Source: Panax quinquefolius (taxonomy: Eukaryota > Streptophyta > Magnoliopsida > Apiales > Araliaceae). From it: a DNA stretch of 64,000 nt. This document shows positions 36,752 to 48,179 of this stretch, in pieces (position 1 is the first letter of the stretch; each line of letters starts with the position of its first letter). The stretch is from NCBI GenBank assembly GCA_020205615.1, contig CM035167.1:28781130-28845129 (forward strand). The letters are read 5' to 3'. The translations under genes and the position numbers were made by a program. The notes beneath the pieces were generated by a model, which saw nothing but the letters and a program-made list of their open reading frames with translations, searched no databases and was not told the origin of the DNA.

Positions 36752-36978
36752 TTCATCTTTGCACTACGGGCCAAAGATATTCATCAACAGTTCATCTTCG
36801 CACTACATGCCAAAGATATTCAACAACAGTTCATCTTTGCACTACGGGCCAAAGATATTCAACAACAGTTCATCTTTGCACTTCTGTGCCAAAGATATTG
36901 AGAATAGATTCATCTTTGCACTACGGCCAAAGATATTCAACAACAGATCATCTTTGCACTACTAGCCAAAGATATTAA
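36752..36978 (-). repeat. 39-bp tandem array in LTR of C
   Basis: Six units start TTCATCTTTGCACTAC at 36752, 36791, 36830, 36869, 36909 and 36947 (last with ATCATC), each followed by a variable GGGCC then AAAGATATTCAACAACAG. Two worn outliers follow near 37049 and 37109. The unit core recurs in the E and F LTRs. Confidence 0.92.
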
Positions 36979-37330
36979 TATCTCAAAGAAATATATAATC
37001 ATTTCAGAATTTATATAAACAATAATTATAACCATGTTGATCAATTCACCTTTGCACTTAAGCTAAGGATATTCCATTATAAATTCAATGGTCATGATCA
37101 TACTAGTCAACAATTCATCTTTGCACTACTGGCCAAAGAGAACTCATAGTTACGATCATACCAATAATCTACCCATCTTTACACTCAAGTCAATGAGAAA
37201 TTTCTTCACCAGGATTATAAAAATGTTATATATGATAATAAAAATAATATAATCAAAACATGGATTTAATTTTAAGAGTAAGATTCATAAATCAACGATA
37301 ATTTGGTCAGAAAAAGAAATCAATTTTGTC

Positions 37331-37425
37331 ATGAATAGTACCCGTGAATAGTAACTCGTGAATAGTAACTCATAAATAGTAACTCGTGAATAGTAATCCA
37401 TGAATAGTAACTCGTGAATAGTAAC
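37331..37425 (-). repeat. GTGAATAGTAACTC array in LTR of C
   Basis: About six direct units of a roughly 16-bp word (CTCGTGAATAGTAA, variants CTCATAAATAGTAA and TCCATGAATAGTAA). The same array is in the F and E LTRs. Confidence 0.88.
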
Positions 37426-38345
37426 CCTGACATGAAAAAGGTAGAAATTCCACAATAAAATCCACACCAATATTTCGGTATAATGATATTGAAAAAATAA
37501 CATTCCTTAAACTTATAAATAATTTATTTTAATTGTTTACACTTTACTAAATAATGCATTTAATCATCCTAAAATGTCAAACTCATAAGATTTCATCACC
37601 AATAACAAAAACCCTCATAAAAAATCTCCATGTACCTCATATAGGATTCTCAAGCCATAAAATCCTATTTTCCAATTTTCTTACTTCACATAACATATTT
37701 AATTCATTTACTCATAACTAGTCCATTTTCATAAAAAATACCAAATCAGTACAAACAAATTTTCCTTTCTGGAATTTAGCAGAATATAGTTCCATATTGA
37801 ACATATATTTTTCTCAGAATTTTTAAAATTCATTTACTATTTTTCATATGACCAAAACAACTGAATATTTAGACATTTATCATAAATTGTAGTTTAGTCC
37901 AAAAATTCCAAAATTTACAAAGTATACTTCTATCATATACATGTACTCCCAATAAAAATTTCATCAATGTTGGAGTTAACCACAAGGAGTTATAAGGGTT
38001 TACTTTTAAAATAGTCTTTTCCCATAAAATTCATAACTCCTAATCTATACATTTAAAAATCGCCAGTTTTGGACACAATCTAGAAAACTCATCAAATTAT
38101 CGTTTCAAATTTTTCCAGAATTTTTGAAGGTCAGAAAAATTACGAAACTGAAAAACATAACAACCCTTAAAATCCCTTACCTCAAAAGAGCAGTATTTCT
38201 GACTGGAATATCGGTATAAGGCTGAAGAAAACTTGCACGAATAAATAGAAACTCACAAAGTATCTAAATACTCACAAAATACACTCGATAATATAGAGAG
38301 AGAAAGCTTATGTTTCTGGTGTGATTTTCAATTCTAACTTAGCCA

Positions 38346-38355
38346 TCTATTTATA
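38346..38355 (-). promoter_or_regulatory. LTR TATA box, element C
   Basis: TCTATTTATA on the plus strand, TATAAATAGA on the element strand, preceded by TTTTCC and followed by ATGGCTAAGTTAGAATTGAA, conserved in E and F. Inferred start of the LTR transcript lies just downstream. Confidence 0.7.
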
Positions 38356-39570
38356 GGAAAATATTAAGACGCCAAGCAGAGAACTTGACCAAGCACCGAT
38401 GGCTTTACCTGCTACTATTGCCACCCATCACATTTGAAATAAAATTCAGCACATTTCTTCACCAACCACAAGTGGGGCCCACTCAATTCTAGAATTTTCC
38501 ACCAAAATCATTTATAAACCTAATTTCTGAATCAGTCACCTCTTAAAATTCATAACAAATTATACATTCATTTTTAAAGGTTCATAATTTGTGGACATAT
38601 ACTCAACTTATATATGTATAACATATCCAAAAATCACAACGATCCAATGGTCGGATTAAAATTATAACTCATGCAATAGAGCTTTAAGAACACCAATTTG
38701 ATCTTTTAATACCTCCAATCCGACAAAATACTAATACAACACCTCAACATTAATTCCTTCATTTATAACCACATAAATAAATCCATCATTTATATCCGCA
38801 TCAAATAAATATTTCTTTATCATATAAATCAATAATTATTCATAAATAATATTACAGAATCGCAACAATGACAACCAGGCAGTTTCCAGGAAAGAGGGCG
38901 CTTTCCGATAAGGATTTCTTCTTACTGGCGCGCAATTATGTGACCAAACCTCTCCTTGACAGAACTTTCTAGACATTGCCAATAATGCTATCTAATAATA
39001 TTATCCAAATAATATAAATTATTGATCTGATAATGGAGAAATACTGTGCAGTGACAATTATTGAAACCACAATAATATAAACTATCAACGCAACAATTAT
39101 TGAATCAATAAAATAAAATATTGAACAATAACTACTGTAATAATTATTTAGTAGTGCCTTCTTATGTAAGAATCAATAATTCAAAAATAATGTGCAATAC
39201 CGTGTGCTACTATGCAACAACGTGTATTACTTTACTTTACCCACCGTGTATTCCAACAGTATTAACGGTAACGATTACGCCGTTATTTATAAAAACTCAA
39301 ATTTGTCATTTTCTTCATCTGACAGTTATTCTGTTATGGGGCCCTAAATGATCGTGTCATGTAGTCGTCATTGGATATTCCGATAAGAAAAATATTCCAC
39401 GACCAAACGAATATTCCCCGACAACAATAAGTATTTTATAGCCACTTGCTTATTTTGAAAAGAAATTCATATATCACCTTAACTTTACTTTTTATCAATT
39501 TAACCATTTACTGAATAGTAATTATAAGAAAAATTGAATACTTTTATTTTATAAAATTCGGGTTCTTACA

Positions 39571-39904
39571 ATCTCCCCTCCTTATGAAATTTTGTCCCCG
39601 AAATTTACGTACCTGGTTATTCAAAGAGTTGAGAATACCTTGATTTCATTTCAGATTCCATCTTCCCTGTCATCATGATTTCTCCATTGCTCATCATCTC
39701 CGTATTTTGGATATCATTCTAGAATCGACTTCAAAACAAGGGTTAATTGAACAAATTAACATATTACATAATATCCCGATATTATGACTGACCAACAAAT
39801 AAGCTTAGGTATGACACACTAGCGAAGGATTTACTCAACTCTCCCCTCCTAGTTCTATTCCCCGATCTTCGCCAGAGACCATATCCCTAAGCTCTGATAC
39901 CAAA
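39571..39904 (-). other. Interior of element C: primer site, leader, chromodomain end, polypurine tract
   Basis: On the element strand it begins TT then TGGTATCAGAGC (39891-39902), a perfect initiator Met-tRNA match. A leader follows, including AAGCTTATTTGTTGGTC. Then comes a short stretch equivalent to the last codons of the integrase chromodomain (WRNH reading near 39700) and the tract AAGGAGGGGAGA at 39572-39583 before the LTR. Gag, protease, RT and integrase are absent. E's interior matches it throughout. Confidence 0.85.
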
Positions 39905-40309
39905 TGTAATGCCCCCAAAATAGGTCCAATCCATCCAACCTATTCTGAGTCGCTAAATACATGGTACATAAAATAACTACAACTTTATTACAACAATTGT
40001 CATGCAAAATACAACAACACATATGTTGTGAGTTTTGATACAAATATATACCAACTGTGACTCTCATCACAGCCTTGGATAGCACGTCACAATGGCACCT
40101 TACATAAAGGTACAGTCAAAATTTGTTTTATAAATTAAAATCTTTGGGAAGTGCTCAAGGAAACCTTCGTACATGGGAGGCCACGCGTCTAGGTTATGAT
40201 AGATATCATATGTCCACAGAATTATCCTTGGTTAACCTAATAGACCCCAAAGAAAAATGAGAAGATTACTTTCATGTTCTTTCCAATGGTGAGTCTTCTC
40301 TTGACATAT
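39905..40309 (-). mobile_element. Truncated 5' LTR of element C
   Basis: It repeats the first about 405 bases of the other C LTR (GCCCCCAAAATAGGTCCAAT ... GAGTCTTCTCTTGACATAT) and stops where D's LTR starts at 40310. One insertion relative to the first copy adds TTTCATGTTCTTTCCA near 40270. The last five bases, CATAT, are the expected target duplication of D. Confidence 0.82.
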
Positions 40310-41558
40310 TGATGATTGGGTAATATACCCATAAATCGGGTATACCTGGACTTAAATAGTTGTATTCTCGAGTCATTTAGGGATATTTTTACTGTGTTTA
40401 TGTGATATTTTGCAGAATCGGGAGCGATAGGAGCGTTTGGGGATTTTAAGCTTAAAAGGGGTAATCTGGTAATTCAACATCATCACAATGGGCGCTCGTT
40501 GTTCAAATTCAAATCCAATGAAGTACCGGGTCGTGTCAATGGTTGACCGAGGCGCGTTCGTTGACTATTCGGCTGAATCAATTGGAGGTTATTTGAAGCC
40601 TAATTGGATTGGGATTTTGGGGAAGCTATAAAAAAGAAATTAAGTGATGAAATTAGGGATCTTATCATTCATTCATTCATTGGAGGCTACACAAAGGATT
40701 TTTTTTAAGACTAAGGATTGGCTCAAGAGTTTCTTCTTCTTCTCCGTATTTTCAATTTGTAATTCTTTAAGGATGATTTGCAAACGATTATTGGTTTTTA
40801 TTTCCGTTATGAACTAATTCTTTAATTAAGATTTCAATTGAACCTTTTATGGCTATAAATTAGTTATTCAGTTTATTCAAATTATTTATGTTGAAGTGAA
40901 TTGTTTATCATGCCTTGCATCTATTGATTAATTATTTGGCCAATAATTACGTTGTTACTCTAGAGGAAATTAAAAGAGGAATTCTAGGGTTAGAACTGGG
41001 CTTGATAACATATGACTTAGTTATTTGCACAGTGAATAATTAGGTTTGTGAATTGAATGGATATATCTGTTCGCCGCATGTAACACATACGAAATTGGAA
41101 TTGAAGGAGTTTAATTCACTTGTTTTGTATAGGAATATAGCAAGATTAATCTGGATTAAATAGAAGTCAATTGATTACTTGGAAAAAGGACTTTTGACAT
41201 ATGAGAATTCCTGTTAACAATTCAGTAGACATAATAATTGGGATAATTGGATAATTGAGTTATAGTTCATAATTGGGGATATTGAAGTCTTAATCCTTAT
41301 TTATTGGAAATCATTCATTCAAATCTTAGTTTATTTATTTGTCTATTTTAGAGTAATATCTTTAATTGTTTAATTTAGTTTCAATATTTCAGAAAATCAT
41401 AATTTATCATTGTTTAAATAAAATTGGGTTGATGTAGTGCTAGTAGTTGGAATTTATTAATTAGAATTCTCTGTGGGATCGACACTCTATTTTATCACTT
41501 TATTACTTGTTGACCGTGTATACTTGCATATATTTTTTGATTGCGAAATCAACCAACA
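40310..41558 (+). mobile_element. 5' LTR of element D
   Basis: 1249 bp, starting TGATGATTGGGTAATATACC and ending AATCAACCAACA, six bases before the primer site. The start resembles J's LTR start. A GAGTTTCTTCTTCTTCTCCG region near 40730 and AT-rich sequence follow. No coding frame seen. Confidence 0.85.
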
Positions 41559-41564
41559 AGTTTT

Positions 41565-41582
41565 TGGCGCCGTTGCCGGGGA
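41565..41582 (+). other. Athila-type primer-binding site, element D
   Basis: TGGCGCCGTTGCCGGGGA directly after the LTR (spacer AGTTTT), the standard site of Athila-lineage elements. Confidence 0.92.
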
Positions 41583-41671
41583 AATTAATTTCATATTAGT
41601 TATAATCAATTCGATCTTAATTTAAACGTTACTCGTTTTCTTCTGGAATTAGCAGAAATTCTTGTGAGTGT

Positions 41672-42347
41672 ATGAACACTAGATCGAAAGCTAAAAAGGA
41701 ACTTTTTCCGTATAGTGAGGTTATACATTTGGAAGAAGAACTGGCAGACCAGGAAATACTCGTGAACATGGCAGGGAATGAACAGAAATCACTTAGAGAT
41801 TACGCCATGCCGAATGTCACGGATATACAGTCGAGTATTAGGAGGCCAGCAATCAATGCGAACAGTTTCGAGATAAAACCGGGGACAATTCATATGTTAC
41901 AGAATACATGTCAGTTTGGGGGTAATTCAATAGACGATCCTAATGAACATATCCTAAGTTTCTTGGAAGTTTGTGACACCTTCAAATTCAACAATGTATC
42001 GGAAGATGCTACAAGGTTGAGAATGTTCCCGTTTACTTTGAAAGATAAAGCACGAAGTTAGTTACACTCTTTACCTCCTGGCTCAATCACCACTTGGGAT
42101 GACTTAGCTCAAAATTTTTTAGCTAAGTTCTTTCCACCAGCAAAGTCGGCAAAACTACAGATAGATATTCACACATTCGCACAATTTGATTCAGAATCGT
42201 TATATGAGGCATGGGAAAGGTTTAAGGATATGCTCCGTAAGTGCCCTCATCATGGAATTCCGCAGTGGATGCAATTAGGGATATTTTGTGATGGTTTTCA
42301 CGCGTCCACGAGGGCTAGTATTGATGCAGCAGCAGGGGGAGCGATCA
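41672..42347 (+). pseudogene. gag: Gag, 5' part, element D
   Basis: ATG at 41672 starts MNTRSKAKKELFPYSE. The capsid region follows: RDYAMPNVTDIQSS, FEIKPGTIHMLQ, DDPNEHILSFLEVCDTFKFN and FTLKDKARS. A TAG at 42059 replaces a position that is Trp in J's gag (KSWLHSLP); beyond it the same frame stays open through FLAKFFPPAKSAKL, KCPHHGIPQWMQL and IDAAAGGA until element F interrupts at 42348. The best-supported start is this Met because the leader upstream is non-coding. Gag would build the particle. Confidence 0.9.
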
Positions 42348-45077
42348 TGTGACGACCCCAAAATAGGTCCATTCCATCCAACCCATTCTGAGTCGCCAAA
42401 TACATGGTACAGAAACAACTACAACTTATTATCACAACAATAAAACTGTGAGTTTAAATACAAATATTATCTTCTAGACAATATTTATACTCAAATAAAT
42501 CCTCATCACATTTATTGATACATTATTTTACAATAATGGTGAGGACTACTAAACAACTCTTTCTAGAACCTTCATTCCATACCCCGACTAGTACTCGCTA
42601 CATTCTCGCCTCCTGAGAAGAAAAATGGAACAACAAGGAAAGGGTGAGCTCAACTAGCCCAAGTAAAGAATGTTATGACTAAGATAATATACAACAAATT
42701 ATCGTTAGTCTCCAACAGGAAAAATCTAATAGAATACAATAGACAACAAGTTTTGGATCAATATTCGCAATGAAATAATAATTCATAGAAGAGTTACGTA
42801 GAGAATGAAATCTACTATAATCTATGAATTTAACAGTCCATCATCAATATTTTATCCCTGTAACATCAATCAATATTCATCTCAAATCAAATATTCATCT
42901 TTGCACTACAGGCCAAAGATATTCATCAATCGGTCATGTTCATCTCAACACTGCTCATCTTTGCACTAAAGGCTAAAGATATTCATCGATCGGTCATGTT
43001 CATTTAAACACCGCTCATCTTTGCACTACGTGCCAAAGATATTCTTTGAAATCATTCATCTTTGCACTACGGGCCAAAATATTCAATAATATCATCATTT
43101 AAGACCGAGGATGATGAAAATACTTTTAAAGAACAAATCCGGTGAATCAAAATGACAAGGATTAAGGATTCGTACTTGGTTTTATCCACGTCCAAAAATA
43201 CCTCAAAAATAATCACAAAGTGGTGTAAAATTCAAGAATGATCAAAATATGGATACAATCAAAGCTAGTATCCGAATAGATATTTTAGACGAAAGAAAAA
43301 TTTTCATTTTTGATTGAATAGTGCCGTGATTCGTGAATAGTGTCAGATATCGTGAATAGTCTTAGTATCGTGAATAGTAACTCGACACCAAAAGATAGAA
43401 ATTCCACAAAAAACATTTTCACGCTTCATGAATAGTACTCGTGAATAGTAGAACTCGTGAATAGTAACTCATGAATAGTAACTCGTGAATAGTAACTCAT
43501 GAATAGTAACCCCGACATGAAAAAGTTCCAAATTTGATAAAAGTACCAACCAATATTTCAAAGATAATGATATTGAAGAATTAATATCATTTGAGAAGAA
43601 AATAACATCCCTTACCTCAAAGAATCGATTGCCGGAAGGAAAGGCGGAAGTGATCTTTGAATGAAACTTATCTTAACAAAGAACTCTCAAAGTATCTAAA
43701 TACTCACAAAATACGCTCAATAATATAGAGAGAGAAGAGAGAAAACTTTGTTTCGGTGTGATTTTCAATTCTAACTTAGCCCTCTATTTATAGGAAAATG
43801 TTAGCCTACCAAGCGAGACTTGACTGCTACGATGGCTTTTACGCTACTATTGCCACCCACCACATTTGAAATAAAATTCAGCACATTTTTCACCAACCAC
43901 AAGTGGGGCCCACTCAATTCTAGAATTTTCCACCAAAATCAATTATAAACCTAATTTTCGAATCAGACACCTCTTAAAATTCACAACAAATCATTCGTGC
44001 ATTTTTAACGGTTCAAAATTTGTGGACATATACTCAACTTACGTATGTATAACATACCCAAAAATTACCACAATCCAACTGGGTCGGATTAAAAATTATA
44101 ACCCCAATATATCTCAAAAACCCCGATTTGATTTTTAATACCTCAATCCAGATAAAATATTGATAAAACACCTCAACATTAATTCCTTCATTAATAACCA
44201 CATAAATAAATCCATCATTTATATTCATATAAAATAAATATTTCCTTATCATATGAATCAATAATTAATTATTCACAAATAATATTACAGAATCACATTT
44301 ATGACAACCAGGCTGTTCTCAGGAAAGAGGGGGCTTTCCAATAAGGATCTCTCCTTACTGGCGCGCAATTAGGTGAACAAACCTCTCCTTAGACAGAACT
44401 TTCTAGACATTGCCAATAATGTTATCTAATAATATTATTCAAATAATATGAATTATTGATCTGATAATGGGAAATACTGTGCAGTGACAATTATTGAACA
44501 ACAATAATATAAAATATCAACGCAACAATTATTGAATCAATAAAATAAAATATTGAATAAAGTAACTCATCGTGTGAAAATTATTGAGTAGTGTCATCTT
44601 ACGTCACGAATCAATAATTCAACAATCTTGTGTAATACCGTGTGCTATCGCGTGCAACCACGCCAGACATCGTATTTTAACCACGGGTATTCCAAATGCC
44701 TTAACTTGCAGAATAACTCATGGTCTTAATTGGTAACAACTACGCCAAGTTATTTATAACCACCCAAACTTTGTCGTTTTCCTCATCCAATCGCTTTTAG
44801 TTATGGGGCCCACACATGGCTGCTGCGCGTCGCATGCGAATATTCCCTCGACGATGCGAATATTCTACCACCAAACGAATATTCCCGACAAAGCATTGAA
44901 TATTCCACGACCAAACGAATATTCCCGACAAAAATGAATATTTTATAACCACTTGCTTATTTTGAAATATTTGCGTATTTAACCCTTTACTATCCACATT
45001 AATCAAATCAACCCTTACTATTTCAAAATAATAAATAAAGGAAATTCCTTTTATTTTAAAAATTTGAGGGTCTTACA
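42348..45077 (-). mobile_element. 3' LTR of element F
   Basis: Plus-strand TGTGACGACCCCAAAATAGG to GAGGGTCTTACA. Contains GCACTA-GGCCAAAGATATTC array units (42894-43085, about 59-bp spacing), a GTGAATAGTAACT array (43316-43508), the box TCTATTTATA at 43783-43792 (TATAAATAGA on the element strand) and CCTTACCT at 43610-43617. Many small differences from the partner LTR fall at CAG/CTG/CCG and CG sites. Confidence 0.9.
43316..43508 (-). repeat. GTGAATAGTAACTC array in left LTR of F
   Basis: Ten or so spaced and clustered copies of (C)GTGAATAGT, densest at 43430-43508 where CTCGTGAATAGTAA and CTCATGAATAGTAA alternate. Confidence 0.88.
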
Positions 45078-45850
45078 ACCTCCCTCCTTATGAAATTTCG
45101 TCCTCGAAATTGACGTACATACCGGTGTGTTTCAAAAGGTAAAGGTACCTCGCTTTCATTTTCGTTTCCAATTCCTGTGTCATTTCCTCTATAGCATGAT
45201 TCCTCCACAAAACTTTAACTTGTGGTATGACCTTTCTTAGCGTGGGACATGCTCCTTCGTATCAAAATCTTGACAGTACCTCCTCATACGTTAAGTCTTG
45301 ACTATCTCAAATGCGGTTCTAACTCAATGAGCGTAGTTTGGTCGTCCACATATTTACGTAACATAGATACGTGAAAAATGTTATGAACACGCGTCATACT
45401 TGGCGGTAAAACGAGTCTATAGGCCACAGTTCCTATTCGATCGAGAATTTCAACTGGATTAATAAATCGAAGGTTTGAGCTTTCCTCACCTCACCGATTC
45501 TCGCTTTTGAAATAACAACTTCTTGCATCTCCTTCTTCAAATTCATCAGCTCCGGTGTGTAGCTTGAACAGCTTTAACTTTATCGATTAAAGTCGATTAT
45601 ACTCGTATATCATCACGCACTCAGTATATCATCACGTGGGTACCTAGAGTTTTCATCTCCATCTCTATTATTTGTATATTATCTGAAATTAGTCTTTGAT
45701 GACATCGCACTTTCGTGCTTGTATACGATCTTCTACTCAACACGCCGGCGACCACGTTTCGCTTTTCCAGGATGGCATGGTCAGAACATGTGCTTGAAAT
45801 GAGTCTCCTCTTGAGTTCTTCAAGCTCTTCCCACATTCCTTGCTCCATTC
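45078..45850 (-). pseudogene. RNase H end, integrase C-terminus and chromodomain remnants, element F
   Basis: On the minus strand, 45848-45621 includes LEELKRRLISS joined to KRNVVAGVLSRRSY, so the RT end is fused to the RNase H end with the middle deleted. Later pieces match the integrase C-terminus: DKVKAVQATH (near 45580), LVLPPSMTRVHNIFHVSMLR (near 45400) and the chromodomain signature KVLWRNHAIEEMTQELE (near 45210-45160). The tract AAGGAGGGAGG just before the LTR is the polypurine primer. Multiple frame changes make this non-functional. Confidence 0.78.
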
Positions 45851-46870
45851 GAATTTTGTATCTCTACGAGTTAGCTACGTTAATGGAATAGCGATTCGAG
45901 AATACCCTTCAACGTATCTCCGATAATAACCAACTAAGCCTGAAAACTACGCATTTCGATTCACCGAGCTTAGGTTGTTCTCAAGCTGTGACTCATATCC
46001 CAACCTTGGATAATGACGTCACAATGACACCTATCGATTTACTATCGCACGAATATGGCGTCCCTTACAGAGAGTGCGGCTTAGGTGAATTCCACAAAGG
46101 AAGTCACAAGATAAAGGCTCGTGTACCAAATTCTATAGTTGAATTTTTAACTCACGAAGTTCAATAGAGCCATTCGATATGAGATTTTAGAAATGAGTTT
46201 TGTCAGGGTTCAAAGTCGATACAAAATTTAAATATCGATCTTTGGGAGTAAACCAATAAATTCTTAGGAAATAATCGGGAAAAATCAATAACAACAAGAA
46301 TATTATTCAAATCGGCGTGTCTTTATTCAAATCCATAACATGGACTAAGAAAACTTGACATCCGTAATAAGCGAATGACTTCATGGCTTGATATGAAAAT
46401 GTTTGATTACAATGGTTTGATTGCTTGAATTGAATAACAAAGTTGCTTAGGAATATGAAAACTAACAACCTTACGAAAATAATCAATTTTGGCATGATGA
46501 GTAGTTAACCTTAAAATCACATCAAAAGCAAATATCTCTATAGAAATAAGGTTAACGGGTAATGTGATAGTGCCAACTGAATCAAGCAAGATTTTTAAAC
46601 AACGGATGTAATGAAAGTTTCTCCTAACTGAGTCTCCACAAATAGGTCAAAGTCTAATTTCTCCGTAGTCAAATTCAAACGTTGAGCGCAAGCAAATAGA
46701 TAAAAGAATGGGTAGAACCAAGGTATCTAGTAAGGTATATACTTCATAAGAATTTATAATTAACTAACCGTGCTAACCCGTTCGGGTTCTCGCATTTTAA
46801 TGGGCCACGACAAACGCTCTTCCAAGAACCGTTGACTTTGACTTTTCGGGACGATCTTTTGAGTCACCGT
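45851..46870 (-). pseudogene. Protease and truncated RT remnants, element F
   Basis: Minus-strand 46589-46407 gives LDSVGTI, FAFDVILRLTTHHAKIDYF and KVVSFHIPKQ, which align with the C-terminal half of the chromovirus protease (DVILGMDWL, HAxIDC). After several hundred degraded bases an RT connection piece FSGLVGYYRRY-type reading with VEGYSRIAIPLT appears near 45960-45870. The catalytic RT palm is missing. The protease active-site triad is not recognisable with confidence. Confidence 0.65.
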
Positions 46871-46879
46871 CCCCATTGA

Positions 46880-47860
46880 ACTAGGTTTCGCCACTGCATA
46901 ATCTCGTGCGATATGTCCTTCTTTTCCACAATTATAGCATACCTTAAAGCTGTTGCTAGGCGGCCAATGATATGTCCCTCTTTCCGCATTTGTAACATAC
47001 TGACCGAGATGGTTTTTCTCCTCCTTGGAACCGGTTACCCTTTGGCGCCGGCGTCTTCACATGGTCGTTGTTGAATCTCCTCTTTTTAAAATCTCCTCCC
47101 AACTCGCTTCTTCTATTTTCATGGCCACGATTACCACAGAGTGGTTACCGCCTTTGTCCGTATTCTTCTTTCTCCGCTGGTTATCGTTATTCTGATGACT
47201 GCTATCTTTGGTATGATCCTGGTTATGGTCCCTCGGTTGAACGTACTCGTTATCTCGCTCTAACAACTGAGCCCTGTTGACAACATCTGAATAGAGAGAA
47301 AATTTATGAGAAATGAGATACTGACGTATGTCGGGTTTCAAACCTCTCAGAAACATCCGCGTCATACGTTCCTCATTCTCCACCAAATGAGGTGCAAACC
47401 TGGATAACTCCGCAAACTTCGCCTCGTACTGGGACACCGTCATGTTATTCTGCTCCAATCTAATAAACTCCACTTCCTTCATATGACGAATACTTTCAGG
47501 GAAGTACTTGTCATTGAACTGTTTCTGAAACGTCTCCCATGACATGCCGAAAGTGCAATTTGAATGGAGTACGCGCTTACTGATTCCCACCGATGAATCG
47601 CCTCGCCACGGAACATAAAAGTAGCGAATGGAACTTTCTGTTCCTTCGTGCATCCCAAGACATCGAATATCTTGGTAATTTGCTTGACCCATGTTTCCGC
47701 CATGATCGGATCCGGCTTTCCCTGCACTCGGTGGTCCCAACTCTTTGAAGCTGCTTGTTTGTGACCTCCCGTGAATTGCTATCATCTCCTCTCGTATTTT
47801 GAACACGAGTCTCCTAAATGCGATTTTGCATGAGCTGCAAAAGCTTTTAAACATCCCTCG
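46880..47860 (-). pseudogene. gag: Gag with zinc knuckles, element F
   Basis: Two overlapping minus-strand frames encode one protein: 47727-47560 (PDPIMAETWVKQITKIFDVL, PFATFMFRGEAIHRWES) and then 47566-47057 (MSWETFQKQFNDKYFPESIR, FAELSRFAPHLVENEERM, FLRGLKPDIRQYL). This is the Retrotrans_gag domain with one frameshift near 47565. Downstream are CYKCGKRD near 47000 and CYNCGKEGHIARDY near 46940-46899, two nucleocapsid knuckles, the first frame-broken and the second with its last Cys as Tyr. Confidence 0.85.
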
Positions 47861-48179
47861 TTCATCATCTCGCTTTCGGTGGTGTTATTCACGGGAGGTA
47901 CATTGCCGACTGTTGCACGTTCTCCTCGTTGTTAAATCTGAGCATCTCCACGGTCTCATTTACTCCACTTGTTAATATTCTCAATCGACATTCTCAAATC
48001 TTGTCATAAAATAAGGGTTAATTAAAGAAATATATCACATAATACCCCTATAATATGACCCAACCAACCAACAAATAAGCTTAGGTAAGACACACTAGCG
48101 AAGGATTTACTCGTCTCTCCCCTCTAGTTCTATTCCCCGATCTCCGCCAGAGATCATATCCCTAAGCTCGATACCAAGC
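47861..48179 (-). other. Leader and primer-binding site of element F
   Basis: Minus-strand TGGTATCGAGC (48166-48176) follows the LTR end; the usual site is TGGTATCAGAGC, so one base is missing. The leader, with AGCTTATTTGTTGGTTGG, is shared with C and E. Confidence 0.75.

Larger units (their letters stand above)
35613..39570 (-). mobile_element. 3' LTR of element C
   Basis: Plus-strand ends TGTAACGCCCCCAAAATAGG and GGTTCTTACA (TGTAAGAACC... on the element strand). Compared with F and E it has an additional AT-rich block of several hundred bases at about 37503-38162, just upstream of the CCTTACCTCAAAAG word on the plus strand. It contains two tandem arrays and a TATA box listed separately. 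No coding region. Confidence 0.88.
35613..40309 (-). mobile_element. Element C: giant-LTR, mini-interior retrotransposon (deletion derivative), minus strand
   Basis: LTR 35613-39570 (3958 bp), interior of only 334 bp (39571-39904), and the start of the second LTR (39905-40309) before it is cut by element D. Ends, primer site and polypurine tract belong to the same lineage as F, which has a longer coding interior. With no protein genes it must have moved, if it did, using proteins made elsewhere. E is a second copy of the same design on the other strand. Confidence 0.88.

Noticed and set aside
36752..36978. Regularly spaced 39-bp repeats that could look like a CRISPR array
   Set aside because: The units are contiguous near-identical tandem repeats without unique spacers, inside a plant LTR, and the same array recurs in other LTR copies.
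35613..40309. The repeated block at 35613 and 39905 as a segmental duplication
   Set aside because: Both copies start at an LTR border, are separated by a primer site and a polypurine tract, and the same structure occurs in E, so they are the two LTRs of one element.
43316..43508. GTGAATAGTAACT array as a telomere-like repeat
   Set aside because: The unit does not match plant telomere repeats (TTTAGGG) and the array is short and tied to LTR copies.
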